A stretch of 36,459 nt of DNA from Methylophilaceae bacterium (GTDB taxonomy: Bacteria; Pseudomonadota; Gammaproteobacteria; Burkholderiales; Methylophilaceae): NCBI GenBank assembly GCA_009926205.1, contig RFPI01000012.1:1-36459 (forward strand), read 5' to 3'. Each line of letters starts with the position of its first letter. The stretch's first letter is position 1. The notes under the pieces are model-generated. The model ran no database searches, was not told where the DNA came from, and saw only the letters and a list, made by a program, of their open reading frames with translations. This document shows positions 24,110-34,364 of the stretch, in pieces. A program made the position numbers and the translations under genes.

Positions 24110-25960
24110 ATGCCTGAATATCGTTCCCGTACCACCACTCATGGACGCAATATGGCAGGTGCACGTGCACTTTGGCGTGCCACCGGTATGAAAGAAGAGG
24201 ATTTCACTAAGCCGATTATTGCCATTGCCAATTCGTTTACCCAATTTGTGCCAGGTCATGTTCATTTGAAAGACTTGGGGCAACTGGTGGCGCGTGAAAT
24301 TGAGAAAGCAGGTGGGGTTGCTAAAGAATTTAATACGATTGCGGTGGATGACGGTATTGCCATGGGTCATGGCGGCATGCTGTATAGCTTACCAAGTCGC
24401 GACCTGATTGCAGATAGCGTTGAATACATGGTGAATGCGCACTGTGCGGATGCATTGGTATGTATTTCTAACTGCGACAAAATTACTCCCGGTATGTTGA
24501 TGGCGGCTCTGCGTCTGAATATCCCTGTGGTGTTTGTGTCTGGCGGTCCCATGGAAGCCGGTAAAGTGAACTGGCAGGGAACCTTGCATAAATTAGATTT
24601 GGTCGACGCCATGGTGGCCGCGGCTGATGACAAGGTAAGTGATGCAGAAGCTAAAGCTATCGAAGAGTCCGCTTGCCCTACCTGTGGTTCTTGCTCAGGT
24701 ATGTTTACTGCCAACTCCATGAATTGTTTAACTGAAGCTTTGGGCTTGAGTTTGCCAGGCAATGGCTCTACTTTGGCGACGCATGCTGCGCGTAAAGAGT
24801 TATTCCTTAAAGCAGGGCGTTTGATTGTTGAAAACACCAAACGTTATTACGAACAAAATGACGAAAGTGTTTTACCGCGCTCGATTGCGAGCTTTAAAGC
24901 TTTTGAAAACGCAGTCAGCTTAGATGTTGCCATGGGTGGATCGACCAATACGGTATTGCATTTATTAGCTGCCGCCTACGAAGGCAAAGTAGATTTCAGC
25001 ATGAAGGACATTGATCGTATTTCACGTAAAGTTCCTTGTGTATGTAAAGTGGCGCCAGCTACCAACAAATTCCATATGGAAGACGTACATCGTGCGGGTG
25101 GTGTGATGGGCATTTTGGGTGAGTTAGATCGTGCTGGTCTGATTCATCGCGATATTCCTACGGTGCATAGCAAAACCATGGGAGAGGCGCTGCAAAACTG
25201 GGATATCAAAGTCACCCAAAACGAAGTGGCCCATAAACTTTACTCCGCTGCACCTGGTGGTATTGCTACCACCATTGCGTTTAGTCAATCCATGTTATGG
25301 CCAAGTTTGGACTTGGATAGAAGCGAAGGCTGTATCCGTGATCAACAGCATGCTTATTCACAAGATGGTGGTTTAGCAGTGCTCTACGGCAATATTGCTG
25401 AGGAGGGCTGTATCGTTAAAACTGCCGGGGTGGATGAAAGTATTTTGACCTTTACTGGGCGTGTGCGCATCTTTGAATCTCAAGATGCCGCAGTAGAGGG
25501 TATTTTGGCTGACCAAATCGTCGCTGGCGATATCGTGGTGATTCGTTATGAGGGCCCTAAAGGGGGTCCTGGTATGCAAGAGATGTTATATCCCACCTCT
25601 TACTTGAAGTCTAAGGGACTAGGTAAAGTGTGTGCACTATTAACGGATGGTCGTTTCTCAGGGGGGACGTCGGGCTTAAGTATTGGCCATGTTTCTCCAG
25701 AAGCTGCAGAGGGCGGAGCGATTGCCTTGGTCGAAGAAGGCGATATCATCGAAATTGATATTCCTAACCGCAGCATACAACTCAAAATTAGCGATGCTGA
25801 TTTGGCCAAGCGACGTGCTGCGATGGAAGCTAAAGGTAGTGAAGCTTGGCGACCTGCCAATAGAGTCCGCCATATATCTCCGGCCTTACGTGCTTATGCA
25901 GCGATGACCACCTCTGCATCGCGCGGCGCTATCCGTGATGTCACTCAAATAGAAAAATAG
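24110..25960 (+). CDS. ilvD: Dihydroxy-acid dehydratase
   Basis: IlvD (616 aa, the same length as E. coli IlvD) dehydrates 2,3-dihydroxy acids to the 2-keto acid precursors of valine, leucine, isoleucine and pantothenate. It is an Fe-S enzyme. The cluster and metal region is intact: [13 protein letters not shown] with Asp81, [14 protein letters not shown] with Cys122 and Lys124, and [18 protein letters not shown] with Cys195. [16 protein letters not shown] and [20 protein letters not shown] follow near the C terminus. AGGA is seven bases upstream of the ATG. No leader peptide or attenuator was recognised. Confidence 0.98.
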   Translation: MPEYRSRTTTHGRNMAGARALWRATGMKEEDFTKPIIAIANSFTQFVPGHVHLKDLGQLVAREIEKAGGVAKEFNTIAVDDGIAMGHGGMLYSLPSRDLIADSVEYMVNAHCADALVCISNCDKITPGMLMAALRLNIPVVFVSGGPMEAGKVNWQGTLHKLDLVDAMVAAADDKVSDAEAKAIEESACPTCGSCSGMFTANSMNCLTEALGLSLPGNGSTLATHAARKELFLKAGRLIVENTKRYYEQNDESVLPRSIASFKAFENAVSLDVAMGGSTNTVLHLLAAAYEGKVDFSMKDIDRISRKVPCVCKVAPATNKFHMEDVHRAGGVMGILGELDRAGLIHRDIPTVHSKTMGEALQNWDIKVTQNEVAHKLYSAAPGGIATTIAFSQSMLWPSLDLDRSEGCIRDQQHAYSQDGGLAVLYGNIAEEGCIVKTAGVDESILTFTGRVRIFESQDAAVEGILADQIVAGDIVVIRYEGPKGGPGMQEMLYPTSYLKSKGLGKVCALLTDGRFSGGTSGLSIGHVSPEAAEGGAIALVEEGDIIEIDIPNRSIQLKISDADLAKRRAAMEAKGSEAWRPANRVRHISPALRAYAAMTTSASRGAIRDVTQIEK

Positions 25961-25981
25961 TATTTAGCAAAAAGGAAAATA

Positions 25982-26896
25982 ATGTTTCATATTCAACAGC
26001 CACTCCACCAGCAAACCAAGGGAGATGGAGTGGTGCAGTATCAGGACAGTAATGACCTGAGTTTCTTATCCATTGAGAATGCCCACGCGACTGCCACTAT
26101 TGCCTTACAGGGGGCTCACGTGATGTTGTGGCAACCCAAAAAAGCCAAGCAGCCAGTACTCTGGTTGTCGAGCAATGCGCGCTATACCAAAGGACGCTCG
26201 ATACGCGGAGGCGTGCCCATTTGCTGGCCATGGTTTGGTGCGCATCCCACCGATAGTAGTTATTGCCCGCATGGTTTCGCGCGGGTGATTCCTTGGCAAT
26301 TAATCGAGACGAAAGTCCTAGAGAATGGTTCGACTCGATTAGTATTAGAAATGACACAAACGGATGTCGCCAAGCGCCAGTTGTCATATGCCTATCGTTT
26401 TCAATTAGCCATTATTATTGGTCAGACGCTACGTTTAGAAATGAAGACCACCAACCTTGCGGATCATCCTTTTATGATAGGTGAAGCCTTCCATACTTAT
26501 TTCCGTGTCAGTGATGTGGAAAAAATTCATATCACCGGCCTAGAGAACTTGGTGTATTCAGACAAAGTGGCTGGCTATGAACGCAACATCCAACACGGTC
26601 CGGCTAAATTTAATGGTGAGTTTGATCGCGTATATTTAAATAGCCGACGCGACTTGGTCATCCACGACCCCGGTTTCGAGCGCAAAATCCGCATTACTAA
26701 ATCTTGCAGTCATACCACGGTGGTGTGGACCCCATGGCATGATAAAGCAGGGCAATTAGGGGATATGGGCAATGCGGATGAATGGCGTCAAATGATATGT
26801 CTTGAATCTGCCAATGCAATGGAAAATAGCATAACCATCTATCCGCAAGATACACATGTCATGGTCTCGGAGTATAGTTTGGAAGCGGTAAACTAA
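25982..26896 (+). CDS. D-hexose-6-phosphate mutarotase (YeaD-type aldose 1-epimerase)
   Basis: This 304-aa protein has the galactose-mutarotase-like beta-sandwich fold. GRSIRGGVPICWPWFGAHPT, with substrate-phosphate and Arg contacts, HGFARVIPW, GEAFHTYFRVSD with the catalytic His and the C-terminal EWRQMICLESAN with the catalytic Glu are typical of YeaD/YMR099c. The family interconverts alpha and beta anomers of glucose-6-phosphate. It starts 21 bases after ilvD with AGGA, so it is probably co-transcribed although the functions are unrelated. Confidence 0.9.
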   Translation: MFHIQQPLHQQTKGDGVVQYQDSNDLSFLSIENAHATATIALQGAHVMLWQPKKAKQPVLWLSSNARYTKGRSIRGGVPICWPWFGAHPTDSSYCPHGFARVIPWQLIETKVLENGSTRLVLEMTQTDVAKRQLSYAYRFQLAIIIGQTLRLEMKTTNLADHPFMIGEAFHTYFRVSDVEKIHITGLENLVYSDKVAGYERNIQHGPAKFNGEFDRVYLNSRRDLVIHDPGFERKIRITKSCSHTTVVWTPWHDKAGQLGDMGNADEWRQMICLESANAMENSITIYPQDTHVMVSEYSLEAVN

Positions 26897-27053
26897 AAGC
26901 AGTTACGCGATACGCAACATGCAAGTTTTGCCTTGATAGCGATAAAAACCTTGGATTTATGATTATTTTTCGCAATAAGTGTTAAAAATTTTTAAATAAT
27001 TGAGTATCATTACAAGCGGCAGTAGTTTAGATTTTTGAATTTAAGGAGATAGC

Positions 27054-27377
27054 ATGAAAGCATTAGTAATGTCATTGGTGGCTGCTGGTTCTTTAGCTTT
27101 GGCGACTCAAGCCAACGCAATTGACGATGCTGGCGCAAAAGCCTTGTTGCAAAAAAGTGGTTGTTTAGCATGTCACGCTGTTGAACAAAAAGTTCTTGGT
27201 CCTTCCTACAAAGATGTTGCTGCTAAGTACAAAGGCAAAAACATGGAAGAGAAGCTAATTGCTAAGGTTAAAGCGGGTGGTAGTGGTGTTTGGGGTCCTA
27301 TCCCAATGCCGCCTAACAGCCCACAAGTAAAAGACGAAGATATCAAGACTTTGGTCCATTGGATCTTGTCTCTGTAA
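27054..27377 (+). CDS. Periplasmic monohaem cytochrome c (c551/c552 type)
   Basis: This 107-aa precursor has a signal peptide with hydrophobic core MSLVAAGSLALA and an ANA cleavage site after residue 22, leaving a mature protein of about 85 residues. The haem motif is CLACH (Cys37, Cys40, His41), and Met85 in GPIPMPPN is the expected sixth ligand. GPSYKDVAAKYKG and DIKTLVHWILSL match small class I cytochromes that carry electrons to terminal oxidases. A strong AAGGAG precedes it and it has its own terminator. Physiological partner not determinable here. Confidence 0.95.
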   Translation: MKALVMSLVAAGSLALATQANAIDDAGAKALLQKSGCLACHAVEQKVLGPSYKDVAAKYKGKNMEEKLIAKVKAGGSGVWGPIPMPPNSPQVKDEDIKTLVHWILSL

Positions 27378-27396
27378 TTTTTTATTACAGTCGAAT

Positions 27397-27427
27397 AAAA
27401 AAGCCGCAGATAATGCGGCTTTTTTTT
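27397..27427. terminator. Bidirectional terminator, cytochrome c / amino acid permease
   Basis: A6, GCCGC (27403-27407), loop AGATAAT, GCGGC (27415-27419), T8. The A and T runs extend the stem and provide U tracts on both strands. It lies 19 bases after the cytochrome gene and 13 bases beyond the stop of the opposing permease gene. Confidence 0.9.
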
Positions 27428-27440
27428 GCTTCAAATTTGC

Positions 27441-28850
27441 TTATTCTTGGTTGAGTTTGCTGTGACGGATTGAGTAAATAAAATACACCACCAAACCCAA
27501 AATGAGCCAAACACCAAATCGCATCCATGCAATAGCAGGCAAGAAAATCATCAGCGCAGCGCAGGATAATAACCCTAAGGTCGGGATTAGAGAGCCATAG
27601 GGCACCACAAAGGGTCTTGGTAGTTGTGGTGCGCGATGACGTAATAACATCACGCCACCACATACCAATACAAAAGCAGCTAAAGTGCCAATATTCACTA
27701 ATTCTGCTAATTCATCCAAGGGAATAAAGCCTGCCATCACTGCCATCAACACACCGGTGATGGTAATCACGCGCACAGGACTTTGAGTTTGCTTGTTTAA
27801 ATGATTGAGAGAATGCGGTAACAAACCATCCCGACTCATGGCATAGATGATGCGCGTGAGACCGTAATACAAAACCAGCATTACCGTTGTCAGGCCAGCA
27901 ATCACGCCGGTGGAAATTAATGCGGCAGCCCAGTTGAAACCTATCTTTTGCATCGCATATGCCACTGGAGAATCAACCCCCAACTCATGATAAGGCAATA
28001 AGCTAGTCAGCAGCGCAGCAACCACAATATAGATGACGGTACAAAAAATCAGGGAGTAGATAATGCCTCTGGGCACATCGCGCTGCGGGTTACGCGCTTC
28101 TTCGACGGCAGTCGATACAGCGTCAAATCCAATATAAGCAAAGAACACGACTGATGCGCCAGCAAGCACGCCCACCGTCTTTCCATCTGGCATCGTATCA
28201 AACCAACCATAGGGCATAAATGGGCTCCAGTGACTGATGTCCATATTGCCACTCGCCAAAGCAATAAATACTGTAATGGTAAGTACCTTGATAAACACCA
28301 TGCCCGCATTGAGTCGCGCACTTGCTTTGACGCCCACAATCAGCATTAACATGAGTGCCAAAATAATCAATGCCGCTGGCAAATTCACCATGCCACCTTT
28401 AGCCGGCGCGTGGGTGAGCATGTCGGGTAAAGGATGTCCCATGGCGCTGAGGGCATTACTAAAATATCCTGCCCAACCATTGGCTACCGCTGCGACACTC
28501 ATCCCATATTCGAGTATCAAATCCCAACCCACTATCCAAGCAATAATTTCACCAAAGGCAGCGTAGCTATAACCATAAGCGCTACCGCAGCCACCGACAG
28601 TTGCAGCCAGTTCTGCGTAGCAAAGGGCAGCAAAAGCACAAGCTAATCCAGCAAAAATAAAAGATAGAGTCACTGCAGGGCCTGCCTGATGGGCGGCCGC
28701 ATGACCAGTCAGAACGAAAATACCTGTGCCTATGATGGCGCCAATACCCAGTAAGGTAAGATCAGTAGCACTTAGGCATTGCTTTAATTCGGAATCTTGT
28801 TGCTGGGCTACTCGCTTGGTGCGCAAAGTAGTTTTGATTAAGGGCTGCAT
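27441..28850 (-). CDS. APC-superfamily amino acid permease (YfnA/CAT type)
   Basis: This 469-aa protein has about twelve membrane helices. The first carries the APC substrate-binding motif GIGAIIGTGIFVLTG (residues 35-49). CYAELAATVGGCGSAYGYSY marks helix 3, and VFFAYIGFDAVSTAVEEARN with PQRDVPRGI is the conserved helix 6 to loop region of cationic/neutral amino acid transporters. Substrate cannot be assigned from sequence. AAGGA precedes the ATG. The 129 bases before it hold no clear promoter; co-transcription from apeB is possible. Confidence 0.92.
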   Translation of the reverse strand: MQPLIKTTLRTKRVAQQQDSELKQCLSATDLTLLGIGAIIGTGIFVLTGHAAAHQAGPAVTLSFIFAGLACAFAALCYAELAATVGGCGSAYGYSYAAFGEIIAWIVGWDLILEYGMSVAAVANGWAGYFSNALSAMGHPLPDMLTHAPAKGGMVNLPAALIILALMLMLIVGVKASARLNAGMVFIKVLTITVFIALASGNMDISHWSPFMPYGWFDTMPDGKTVGVLAGASVVFFAYIGFDAVSTAVEEARNPQRDVPRGIIYSLIFCTVIYIVVAALLTSLLPYHELGVDSPVAYAMQKIGFNWAAALISTGVIAGLTTVMLVLYYGLTRIIYAMSRDGLLPHSLNHLNKQTQSPVRVITITGVLMAVMAGFIPLDELAELVNIGTLAAFVLVCGGVMLLRHRAPQLPRPFVVPYGSLIPTLGLLSCAALMIFLPAIAWMRFGVWLILGLVVYFIYSIRHSKLNQE

Positions 28851-28979
28851 AATGTTCCTTCTCTATCATCCAAAATGATGTGCTCATGGTGATGCATTAT
28901 TATTTGCGCAAACTGCGCGGCGAAGTTAGTGTTACTTTTGATTTGCAGTATTCAATATTTCTATTGAGTGATTAAAAAA

Positions 28980-30260
28980 TCAACTGGAATAGAAATGTGT
29001 TAATACCCGAATCATATAGTCGATGTCGAGTATACCAGCGGTTTCACGTATGCTGTGCATAGACCACATCGCGCAACCAACATCTACACAATCGACTCCA
29101 AGCTGAGCCGCAACCATAGGCCCCACGGTACTGCCGCAACCCAAATCGCTACGATGACTGTATTGCTGATAGGGCACACTTGCTTCTTTACAGAGCTGTA
29201 TAAAACGTGCGCTACTTTCTAAACCGGTGGCATAGCGCTGATTCACATTATGTTTGATTACCGGCCCTTGATTGATGCTGACATGATGACAAGGCTCGTA
29301 TTTATCAGCGTGGTTAGGATGGAAAGCATGCGCCATGTCGGCACTAATCACAAAGCTTTTCGACAGACTCTGAAGATGTTGGGGTTGCGTTAGCCCCAAG
29401 GCATGCGATATGCGTGACAAAGTGTCTGATAAAAAACTGCCATCCGCACCACTGGCACTCTCGCTACCCACCTCTTCATGATCAAATAGTGCGCATACCA
29501 TATGTTGCTGATTGGCTTGGCTAGCCAGCAGAGCGGATAAGCCACTATGGCAAGAGGCCAAATTATCTAGCTGACCATCACTGATAAATTCCTCATGCGC
29601 GCCCCATATTGCGCCGGCTTGCAAATCCACCACATTCAAGTCCATGCTAAGGATTTGCTCTGGGCTACACCCTGCGTTTTCTGCGATGAGGCTTAACAAA
29701 GTCTGCTCTGCATCTGCGCTGCCTTGCAACTGACCCAAAATCAGCGGTAACTGGGTTTGTTTGTTAAATTTGAGGCCTTGATCGTTAACATCGCGATTGA
29801 GATGTATCGCCAAGTTGGGTAAACGCAGAATAGGGCGCGCAATGGATACCAGGCGATATTCGGTTTTACCCTCAAGCTGAACGGCAACTCGCCCTGCTAA
29901 ACCTAAATCACGGTCAGCGAAAGTCGCTAATATGGGGCTGCCATAGACCTCTACCCCGATACGACATAAGCCATCAGAGCTGTATGCAGCGCGTGGTTTA
30001 AGCTTTAAGGTAGGCGAATCCGTGTGGGCACAGACAAGACGAAATCCAGCATTCGCTTGTGCTGCCAAACTGAACGCGATTATCGAGCCAGCACCATGGC
30101 AAACGAAATAACTTTTCCCCGCTTGTAATTGCCATTCCTCATCAGCGTTGAGCGCTTGGTAGCCAGCAGTGCGAAGACGTTGTTGGCAAGTCGCAATCGC
30201 ATGTGCAGGGCTAGGACTTTGGTCTATAAAGCGAATCAAATCTTGTGCAATTGCGCTCAT
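28980..30260 (-). CDS. apeB: M18 family aminopeptidase
   Basis: This 426-aa cytoplasmic metallopeptidase of family M18 removes N-terminal residues from peptides. Zinc ligands can be placed: RLVCAHTDSPTLKLKP (His79 and, nearby, Asp81), DGQLDNLASC with the bridging Asp, ALFDHEEVGSESASGADG with the catalytic Glu pair, ISADMAHAFHPNH, and a C-terminal His in AMWSMHSIRETAG. Length matches the bacterial family. GAGG precedes the ATG. It lies 27 bases after hemF, at the end of a tight minus-strand run. Confidence 0.95.
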   Translation of the reverse strand: MSAIAQDLIRFIDQSPSPAHAIATCQQRLRTAGYQALNADEEWQLQAGKSYFVCHGAGSIIAFSLAAQANAGFRLVCAHTDSPTLKLKPRAAYSSDGLCRIGVEVYGSPILATFADRDLGLAGRVAVQLEGKTEYRLVSIARPILRLPNLAIHLNRDVNDQGLKFNKQTQLPLILGQLQGSADAEQTLLSLIAENAGCSPEQILSMDLNVVDLQAGAIWGAHEEFISDGQLDNLASCHSGLSALLASQANQQHMVCALFDHEEVGSESASGADGSFLSDTLSRISHALGLTQPQHLQSLSKSFVISADMAHAFHPNHADKYEPCHHVSINQGPVIKHNVNQRYATGLESSARFIQLCKEASVPYQQYSHRSDLGCGSTVGPMVAAQLGVDCVDVGCAMWSMHSIRETAGILDIDYMIRVLTHFYSS

Positions 30261-30287
30261 GCTTGCCTCATTGTTTAGGAGTGGTGT

Positions 30288-31223
30288 TTAGGAGGACTGA
30301 ATACCTAGCCAGTCCTTAGCAATTAAAAAGTCAGTGTACAGTTTGGACTCGGCACTACCGGCTTCAGGTTTCCAATCATAGCGCCATTTCACGATGGGTG
30401 GCATGGACAGCAAGATGGACTCGGTGCGGCCATTGGATTGCAGGCCGAATAAAGTACCACGGTCAAACACTAAATTAAATTCCACATAGCGTCCGCGTCG
30501 ATAAGCTTGAAAATCCCGCTCGCGCTCCCCGTATGCAATGTCTTTACGCTTTTGCACGATAGGAATATAAGCATTCAAGAACGCATCACCGACCGCACGT
30601 TGCATGGCGAAACTTTGCTCAAATCCGAGTTGATTGAAATCGTCAAAAAAGATACCGCCGATGCCGCGAGGTTCGTTACGATGTTTCAAGAAAAAGTAGT
30701 CATCGCATTCATGTTTGAATTTGGGATATAGCGCGCTATCAAAAGATTGCAAAGCATCACGACAAGTGCGGTGAAAATGCACAGCATCTTCCTCAAAGCC
30801 ATAGTAAGGGGTGAGATCCATTCCACCACCAAACCACCAAATATCTTGGTCACTAGCATCTTGTCCATTGGCTTTTGCCACAAAAAAACGAACGTTCATG
30901 TGCACCGTAGGAATATAGGGGTTGCGCGGGTGAAACACTAAGGACACGCCCATCGCTTCCCATGGTCTGCCAGCCGCTTCTGGATGGGCTGCGGTTGCGG
31001 CAGGTGGTAAGCGTGTGCCTAATACATGCGACAAACCGATACCAGCGCGTTCAAATACGCGGCCCTCTTCCAGCATACACGAAGTGCCACCGCCACCCTC
31101 AGGGCGTTGCCAGCTGTCATGTAAAAAATGTTTGCCATCAATCAACTCAATTGCTTCGACAATGCGATTTTGTAGGCCGGTTAAATAATCCAAGACAGCG
31201 GCAGGTTGGATGGCGTTATGCAT
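30288..31223 (-). CDS. hemF: Oxygen-dependent coproporphyrinogen III oxidase
   Basis: HemF (311 aa) oxidatively decarboxylates coproporphyrinogen III to protoporphyrinogen IX in haem synthesis and needs O2, pointing to aerobic growth. Signatures include [63 protein letters not shown] and [17 protein letters not shown] 26-residue in-frame extension upstream lies within purD and is not family-like. The ATG at 31223 is one base past the purD stop, with AAGGG inside the purD end, so it is translationally coupled. Confidence 0.97.
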   Translation of the reverse strand: MHNAIQPAAVLDYLTGLQNRIVEAIELIDGKHFLHDSWQRPEGGGGTSCMLEEGRVFERAGIGLSHVLGTRLPPAATAAHPEAAGRPWEAMGVSLVFHPRNPYIPTVHMNVRFFVAKANGQDASDQDIWWFGGGMDLTPYYGFEEDAVHFHRTCRDALQSFDSALYPKFKHECDDYFFLKHRNEPRGIGGIFFDDFNQLGFEQSFAMQRAVGDAFLNAYIPIVQKRKDIAYGERERDFQAYRRGRYVEFNLVFDRGTLFGLQSNGRTESILLSMPPIVKWRYDWKPEAGSAESKLYTDFLIAKDWLGIQSS

Positions 31224-31224
31224 A

Positions 31225-32499
31225 TTAACCCTTGATTGCTCGATAGCCGATATCACTACGGAATTGGGCACCATCAAATTCGATATGTTGAATCGCTTCA
31301 TAGGCTTTGCTTTGCGCGTACTTCACGGTCTCGCCCAATGCCGTCACACATAACACGCGACCGCCACTGGTCAGCACCTGACCATCTTTTAAAGTCGTGC
31401 CCGCATGGAAAACTTGTAAATCTGGATTGATGTAATCATCAGGTAAGCCGGAAATGGCATCGCCAGTCCGTGGATTATCAGGATAATTTTTGGCCGCCAT
31501 CACGACACCCAAAGCAGTGCGTCTGTCCCAATCGGCTTCAATTTGATTGAGCTTGCCATCGACAGCGTGTTGCACCAAGGCAACTAGGTCAGTGCGTAAA
31601 CGCAACATAATGGGTTGCGTTTCTGGATCGCCCATACGGCAATTAAACTCTAATGTTTTTACCTCGCCAGCAGGACTAATCATGACCCCTGCATATAGAA
31701 ATCCGGTGTAAGGAATACCATCACTGGCCATACCTTCAACCGTCGGTTTGATAATCTCACGCATAATTTTTGCGTGTAGCGTTGGCGTGACCACTGGCGC
31801 AGGACTGTAGGCACCCATACCGCCAGTATTTGGACCTTGGTCTTGGTCAAGTAATCGTTTGTGATCTTGGCTAGTCGCTAGTGGCAAAATATGTTGTCCA
31901 TCGACCATCACAATAAAGCTCGCTTCTTCGCCCTGCAAAAACTCTTCAATCACCACGCGAGCCCCTGCACTACCCAATTTGTTGTCTGATAGCATGGCGT
32001 CAATGGCTTGGTGCGCTTCGGCCAATTCCATGGCAACCACGACACCTTTGCCAGCAGCCAAGCCATCTGCCTTAATCACAATAGGCGCACCTTGTTTGTC
32101 TACATAAGCATGAGCGGCTTTAGCATCAGTAAAAGTTTCATAAGCAGCGGTGGGGATATGATGGCGAACCATAAATGCTTTGGCGAAATCTTTTGAGCTT
32201 TCCAGTTGCGCCGCGGCTTGACTGGGTCCAAAGATGCGCAGGCCATGGGCGCGAAATGCATCCACTACACCTTGTGATAAAGGCGCTTCAGGCCCAACTA
32301 TGGTGAGCTCAATTTGTTCTTGTTGTGCAAATGCCACCAACTCATCAACCTTGCTGATAGGGACATTTACCATATCTGGATTCAGCGCCGTACCAGCGTT
32401 ACCCGGAGCGACATACACGCGACTAATAGATTTATTCTGAGCGACTTTCCAAGCAAGCGCGTGTTCGCGACCACCGCCGCCAATAATCATTACTTTCAT
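31225..32499 (-). CDS. purD: Phosphoribosylamine-glycine ligase (GAR synthetase)
   Basis: PurD (424 aa) joins glycine to phosphoribosylamine with ATP, the second step of purine synthesis. The N domain starts [20 protein letters not shown]. The ATP-grasp domain has [48 protein letters not shown], and [16 protein letters not shown] with metal ligands. A GTG two codons upstream is in frame; the ATG at 32499 is better spaced from AGGA. It lies between purH and hemF in the same direction. Confidence 0.97.
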   Translation of the reverse strand: MKVMIIGGGGREHALAWKVAQNKSISRVYVAPGNAGTALNPDMVNVPISKVDELVAFAQQEQIELTIVGPEAPLSQGVVDAFRAHGLRIFGPSQAAAQLESSKDFAKAFMVRHHIPTAAYETFTDAKAAHAYVDKQGAPIVIKADGLAAGKGVVVAMELAEAHQAIDAMLSDNKLGSAGARVVIEEFLQGEEASFIVMVDGQHILPLATSQDHKRLLDQDQGPNTGGMGAYSPAPVVTPTLHAKIMREIIKPTVEGMASDGIPYTGFLYAGVMISPAGEVKTLEFNCRMGDPETQPIMLRLRTDLVALVQHAVDGKLNQIEADWDRRTALGVVMAAKNYPDNPRTGDAISGLPDDYINPDLQVFHAGTTLKDGQVLTSGGRVLCVTALGETVKYAQSKAYEAIQHIEFDGAQFRSDIGYRAIKG

Positions 32500-32536
32500 A
32501 TGCACATCCTAATGCAAGGGTTTGTTCTTGAGTTGC

Positions 32537-34099
32537 TTAGTGGCGGAAATGGCGATAGCCAGTCAACACCATGGCTAAGCCATGCTCGTCTGCTGCAGCA
32601 ATCACGTCTTCGTCACGTATGCTTCCGCCTGGTTGAATCACGCAACTGGCACCTGCTTCAGCCAATACATCCACGCCGTCACGGAATGGGAAGAAAGCAT
32701 CCGATGCGACCGCGCAGCCTTGTAAGGATAGGCCAGCATTTTGTGCTTTGATGGCAGCAATTCTCGTGCTGTCCACACGACTCATTTGACCTGCGCCAAC
32801 CCCCAAAGTCATACCATTGCCACAAAATACAATGGCGTTGGATTTGACGTATTTGGCTACACGCCAAGCAAAGAGCAAGTCTTGCATTTGCGCCGCGGTG
32901 GGTTGTTTTTTGGTGACTACTTTAAATTGATCAGGCTGCACATTCAGTGCGTCTGGTGTCTGTAACAACATGCCACCACCCACACGTTTGTATTCTAGAG
33001 AGTTTGCTTGATTGCCCAAGGCAACAGTGAGTACGCGCACATTCACCTTAGCGGCAAAAATCTCGAGTGCTTGCTTGGAAATGCTTGGCGCAATCACCAC
33101 TTCAACAAATTGTTTAACAACGGCTTCGGCGGTATTGGCATCAATCTCACGGTTAAAGGCAATAATGCCGCCAAAGGCTGAAGTAGGGTCTGTACTAAAA
33201 GCTTTTTGATAACACTCTAGCAAAGTAGGTGCAATGGCCACCCCACAAGGATTGGCATGTTTCACAATCACACAAGCAGGGGTGTCAAAAGTCTTGACGC
33301 ATTCCCACGCAGCATCGGCATCAGCGATATTGTTATAAGACAACTCTTTGCCTTGCAATTGATTAAAGCTAGCTAATGCCCCTGGAGCTACTTCTGCGTC
33401 ACGGTAAAAAGCTGCTTCTTGATGCGGGTTTTCGCCATAGCGTAAATCCATGACTTTATTGAGTTGCACATTAAATTTATTTGGGAAACGTTGTTTATCC
33501 TGACCTGTGGTCAAGCTAGTCAAGTAGTTACTAATCGCACCATCGTATTCTGCAGTATGAGAAAAGGCTTTTTTAGCTAACTCAAAGCGTGTTTCAGCAC
33601 CTACGGCACCTTGGCTGGACTGCATCTCGCGCAACACCACAGCATAATCTGCTGGGTCAGTGACAATCGCCACATGATGATAATTTTTGGCAGCAGCACG
33701 CACCATGGTTGGGCCGCCAATATCAATATTTTCAATGGCATCCTCAAGGGTACAATTAGGGTTAGCAATGGTGGCACGGAAGGGATACAAATTCACCACC
33801 ACCATATCAATATTGGGAATGCCAGCTTGTTGCATCGCACTCACATGTTCAGCTAAATCGCGGCGACCTAGGATGCCGCCATGGACTTTCGGGTGCAGTG
33901 TTTTCACACGGCCATCTAACATCTCGGGGAAGCCGGTGTAATCACTCACCTCAACCACGGGAATATTATTTTCACGGAATAATTTGGCAGTACCACCGGT
34001 AGATAAAATTTCTACACCAAATTTTTGCAGGGCTAGGGCAAATTCCACCACCCCTTGTTTGTCGGATACGCTGATAAGAGCTCGTTTGATTACAGGCAT
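32537..34099 (-). CDS. purH: Bifunctional AICAR formyltransferase/IMP cyclohydrolase
   Basis: PurH (520 aa) catalyses the last two steps of IMP synthesis. The N-terminal cyclohydrolase (MGS-like fold, about 1-195) has [25 protein letters not shown] and [19 protein letters not shown]. The C-terminal formyltransferase has [26 protein letters not shown] with the catalytic Lys-His, [18 protein letters not shown] and [12 protein letters not shown]. The 27 bases from fis are T-rich with no clear ribosome-binding site. Together with purD it covers early and late purine steps. Confidence 0.97.
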   Translation of the reverse strand: MPVIKRALISVSDKQGVVEFALALQKFGVEILSTGGTAKLFRENNIPVVEVSDYTGFPEMLDGRVKTLHPKVHGGILGRRDLAEHVSAMQQAGIPNIDMVVVNLYPFRATIANPNCTLEDAIENIDIGGPTMVRAAAKNYHHVAIVTDPADYAVVLREMQSSQGAVGAETRFELAKKAFSHTAEYDGAISNYLTSLTTGQDKQRFPNKFNVQLNKVMDLRYGENPHQEAAFYRDAEVAPGALASFNQLQGKELSYNNIADADAAWECVKTFDTPACVIVKHANPCGVAIAPTLLECYQKAFSTDPTSAFGGIIAFNREIDANTAEAVVKQFVEVVIAPSISKQALEIFAAKVNVRVLTVALGNQANSLEYKRVGGGMLLQTPDALNVQPDQFKVVTKKQPTAAQMQDLLFAWRVAKYVKSNAIVFCGNGMTLGVGAGQMSRVDSTRIAAIKAQNAGLSLQGCAVASDAFFPFRDGVDVLAEAGASCVIQPGGSIRDEDVIAAADEHGLAMVLTGYRHFRH

Positions 34100-34127
34100 A
34101 ATTAGGAAAAATATATAAAAAGAAAAG

Positions 34128-34364
34128 TTATTCGATACCGTGCTGCTGTAATTTTTTACGCAGCGTATTACGATTTAATCCGAGAATTTCAGCCGCTTTG
34201 CTTTGATTTCCACCAGCGCGACGCATGATGTATTCCAACATAGGCTTTTCCACACAATTCAGCACCATGTCATACACTGCATGGGGAGCGTGACCATCTA
34301 AATCTTTAAAATATTCATCCAAGGCACGCTCTACGGAGCTTGCCAGTTGTGTTTGTCCACTCAT
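34128..34364 (-). CDS. fis: Fis family nucleoid-associated regulator
   Basis: This 78-aa protein matches Fis, a dimeric DNA-bending protein that activates stable-RNA promoters in fast growth. The C-terminal helix-turn-helix is clear: [20 protein letters not shown] then KLQQHGIE. Upstream is the dimer helix region [18 protein letters not shown]. It is shorter than the 98-aa E. coli Fis, lacking most of the N-terminal beta-hairpin arms that contact Hin/Gin-type recombinases, as is usual in betaproteobacteria. Its ATG overlaps the dusB stop (ATGA), the classic dusB-fis arrangement. Confidence 0.95.
   Translation of the reverse strand: MSGQTQLASSVERALDEYFKDLDGHAPHAVYDMVLNCVEKPMLEYIMRRAGGNQSKAAEILGLNRNTLRKKLQQHGIE

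Noticed and set aside
24367-24840. 157-aa minus-strand frame inside ilvD
   Set aside because: ilvD is intact and conserved throughout; the antisense frame has no ribosome-binding site or recognisable domain.
26897-27053. Iron- or oxygen-responsive operator before the cytochrome c gene
   Set aside because: Only fragments of Fur- or FNR-like half sites are visible in AT-rich sequence, with no convincing dyad.
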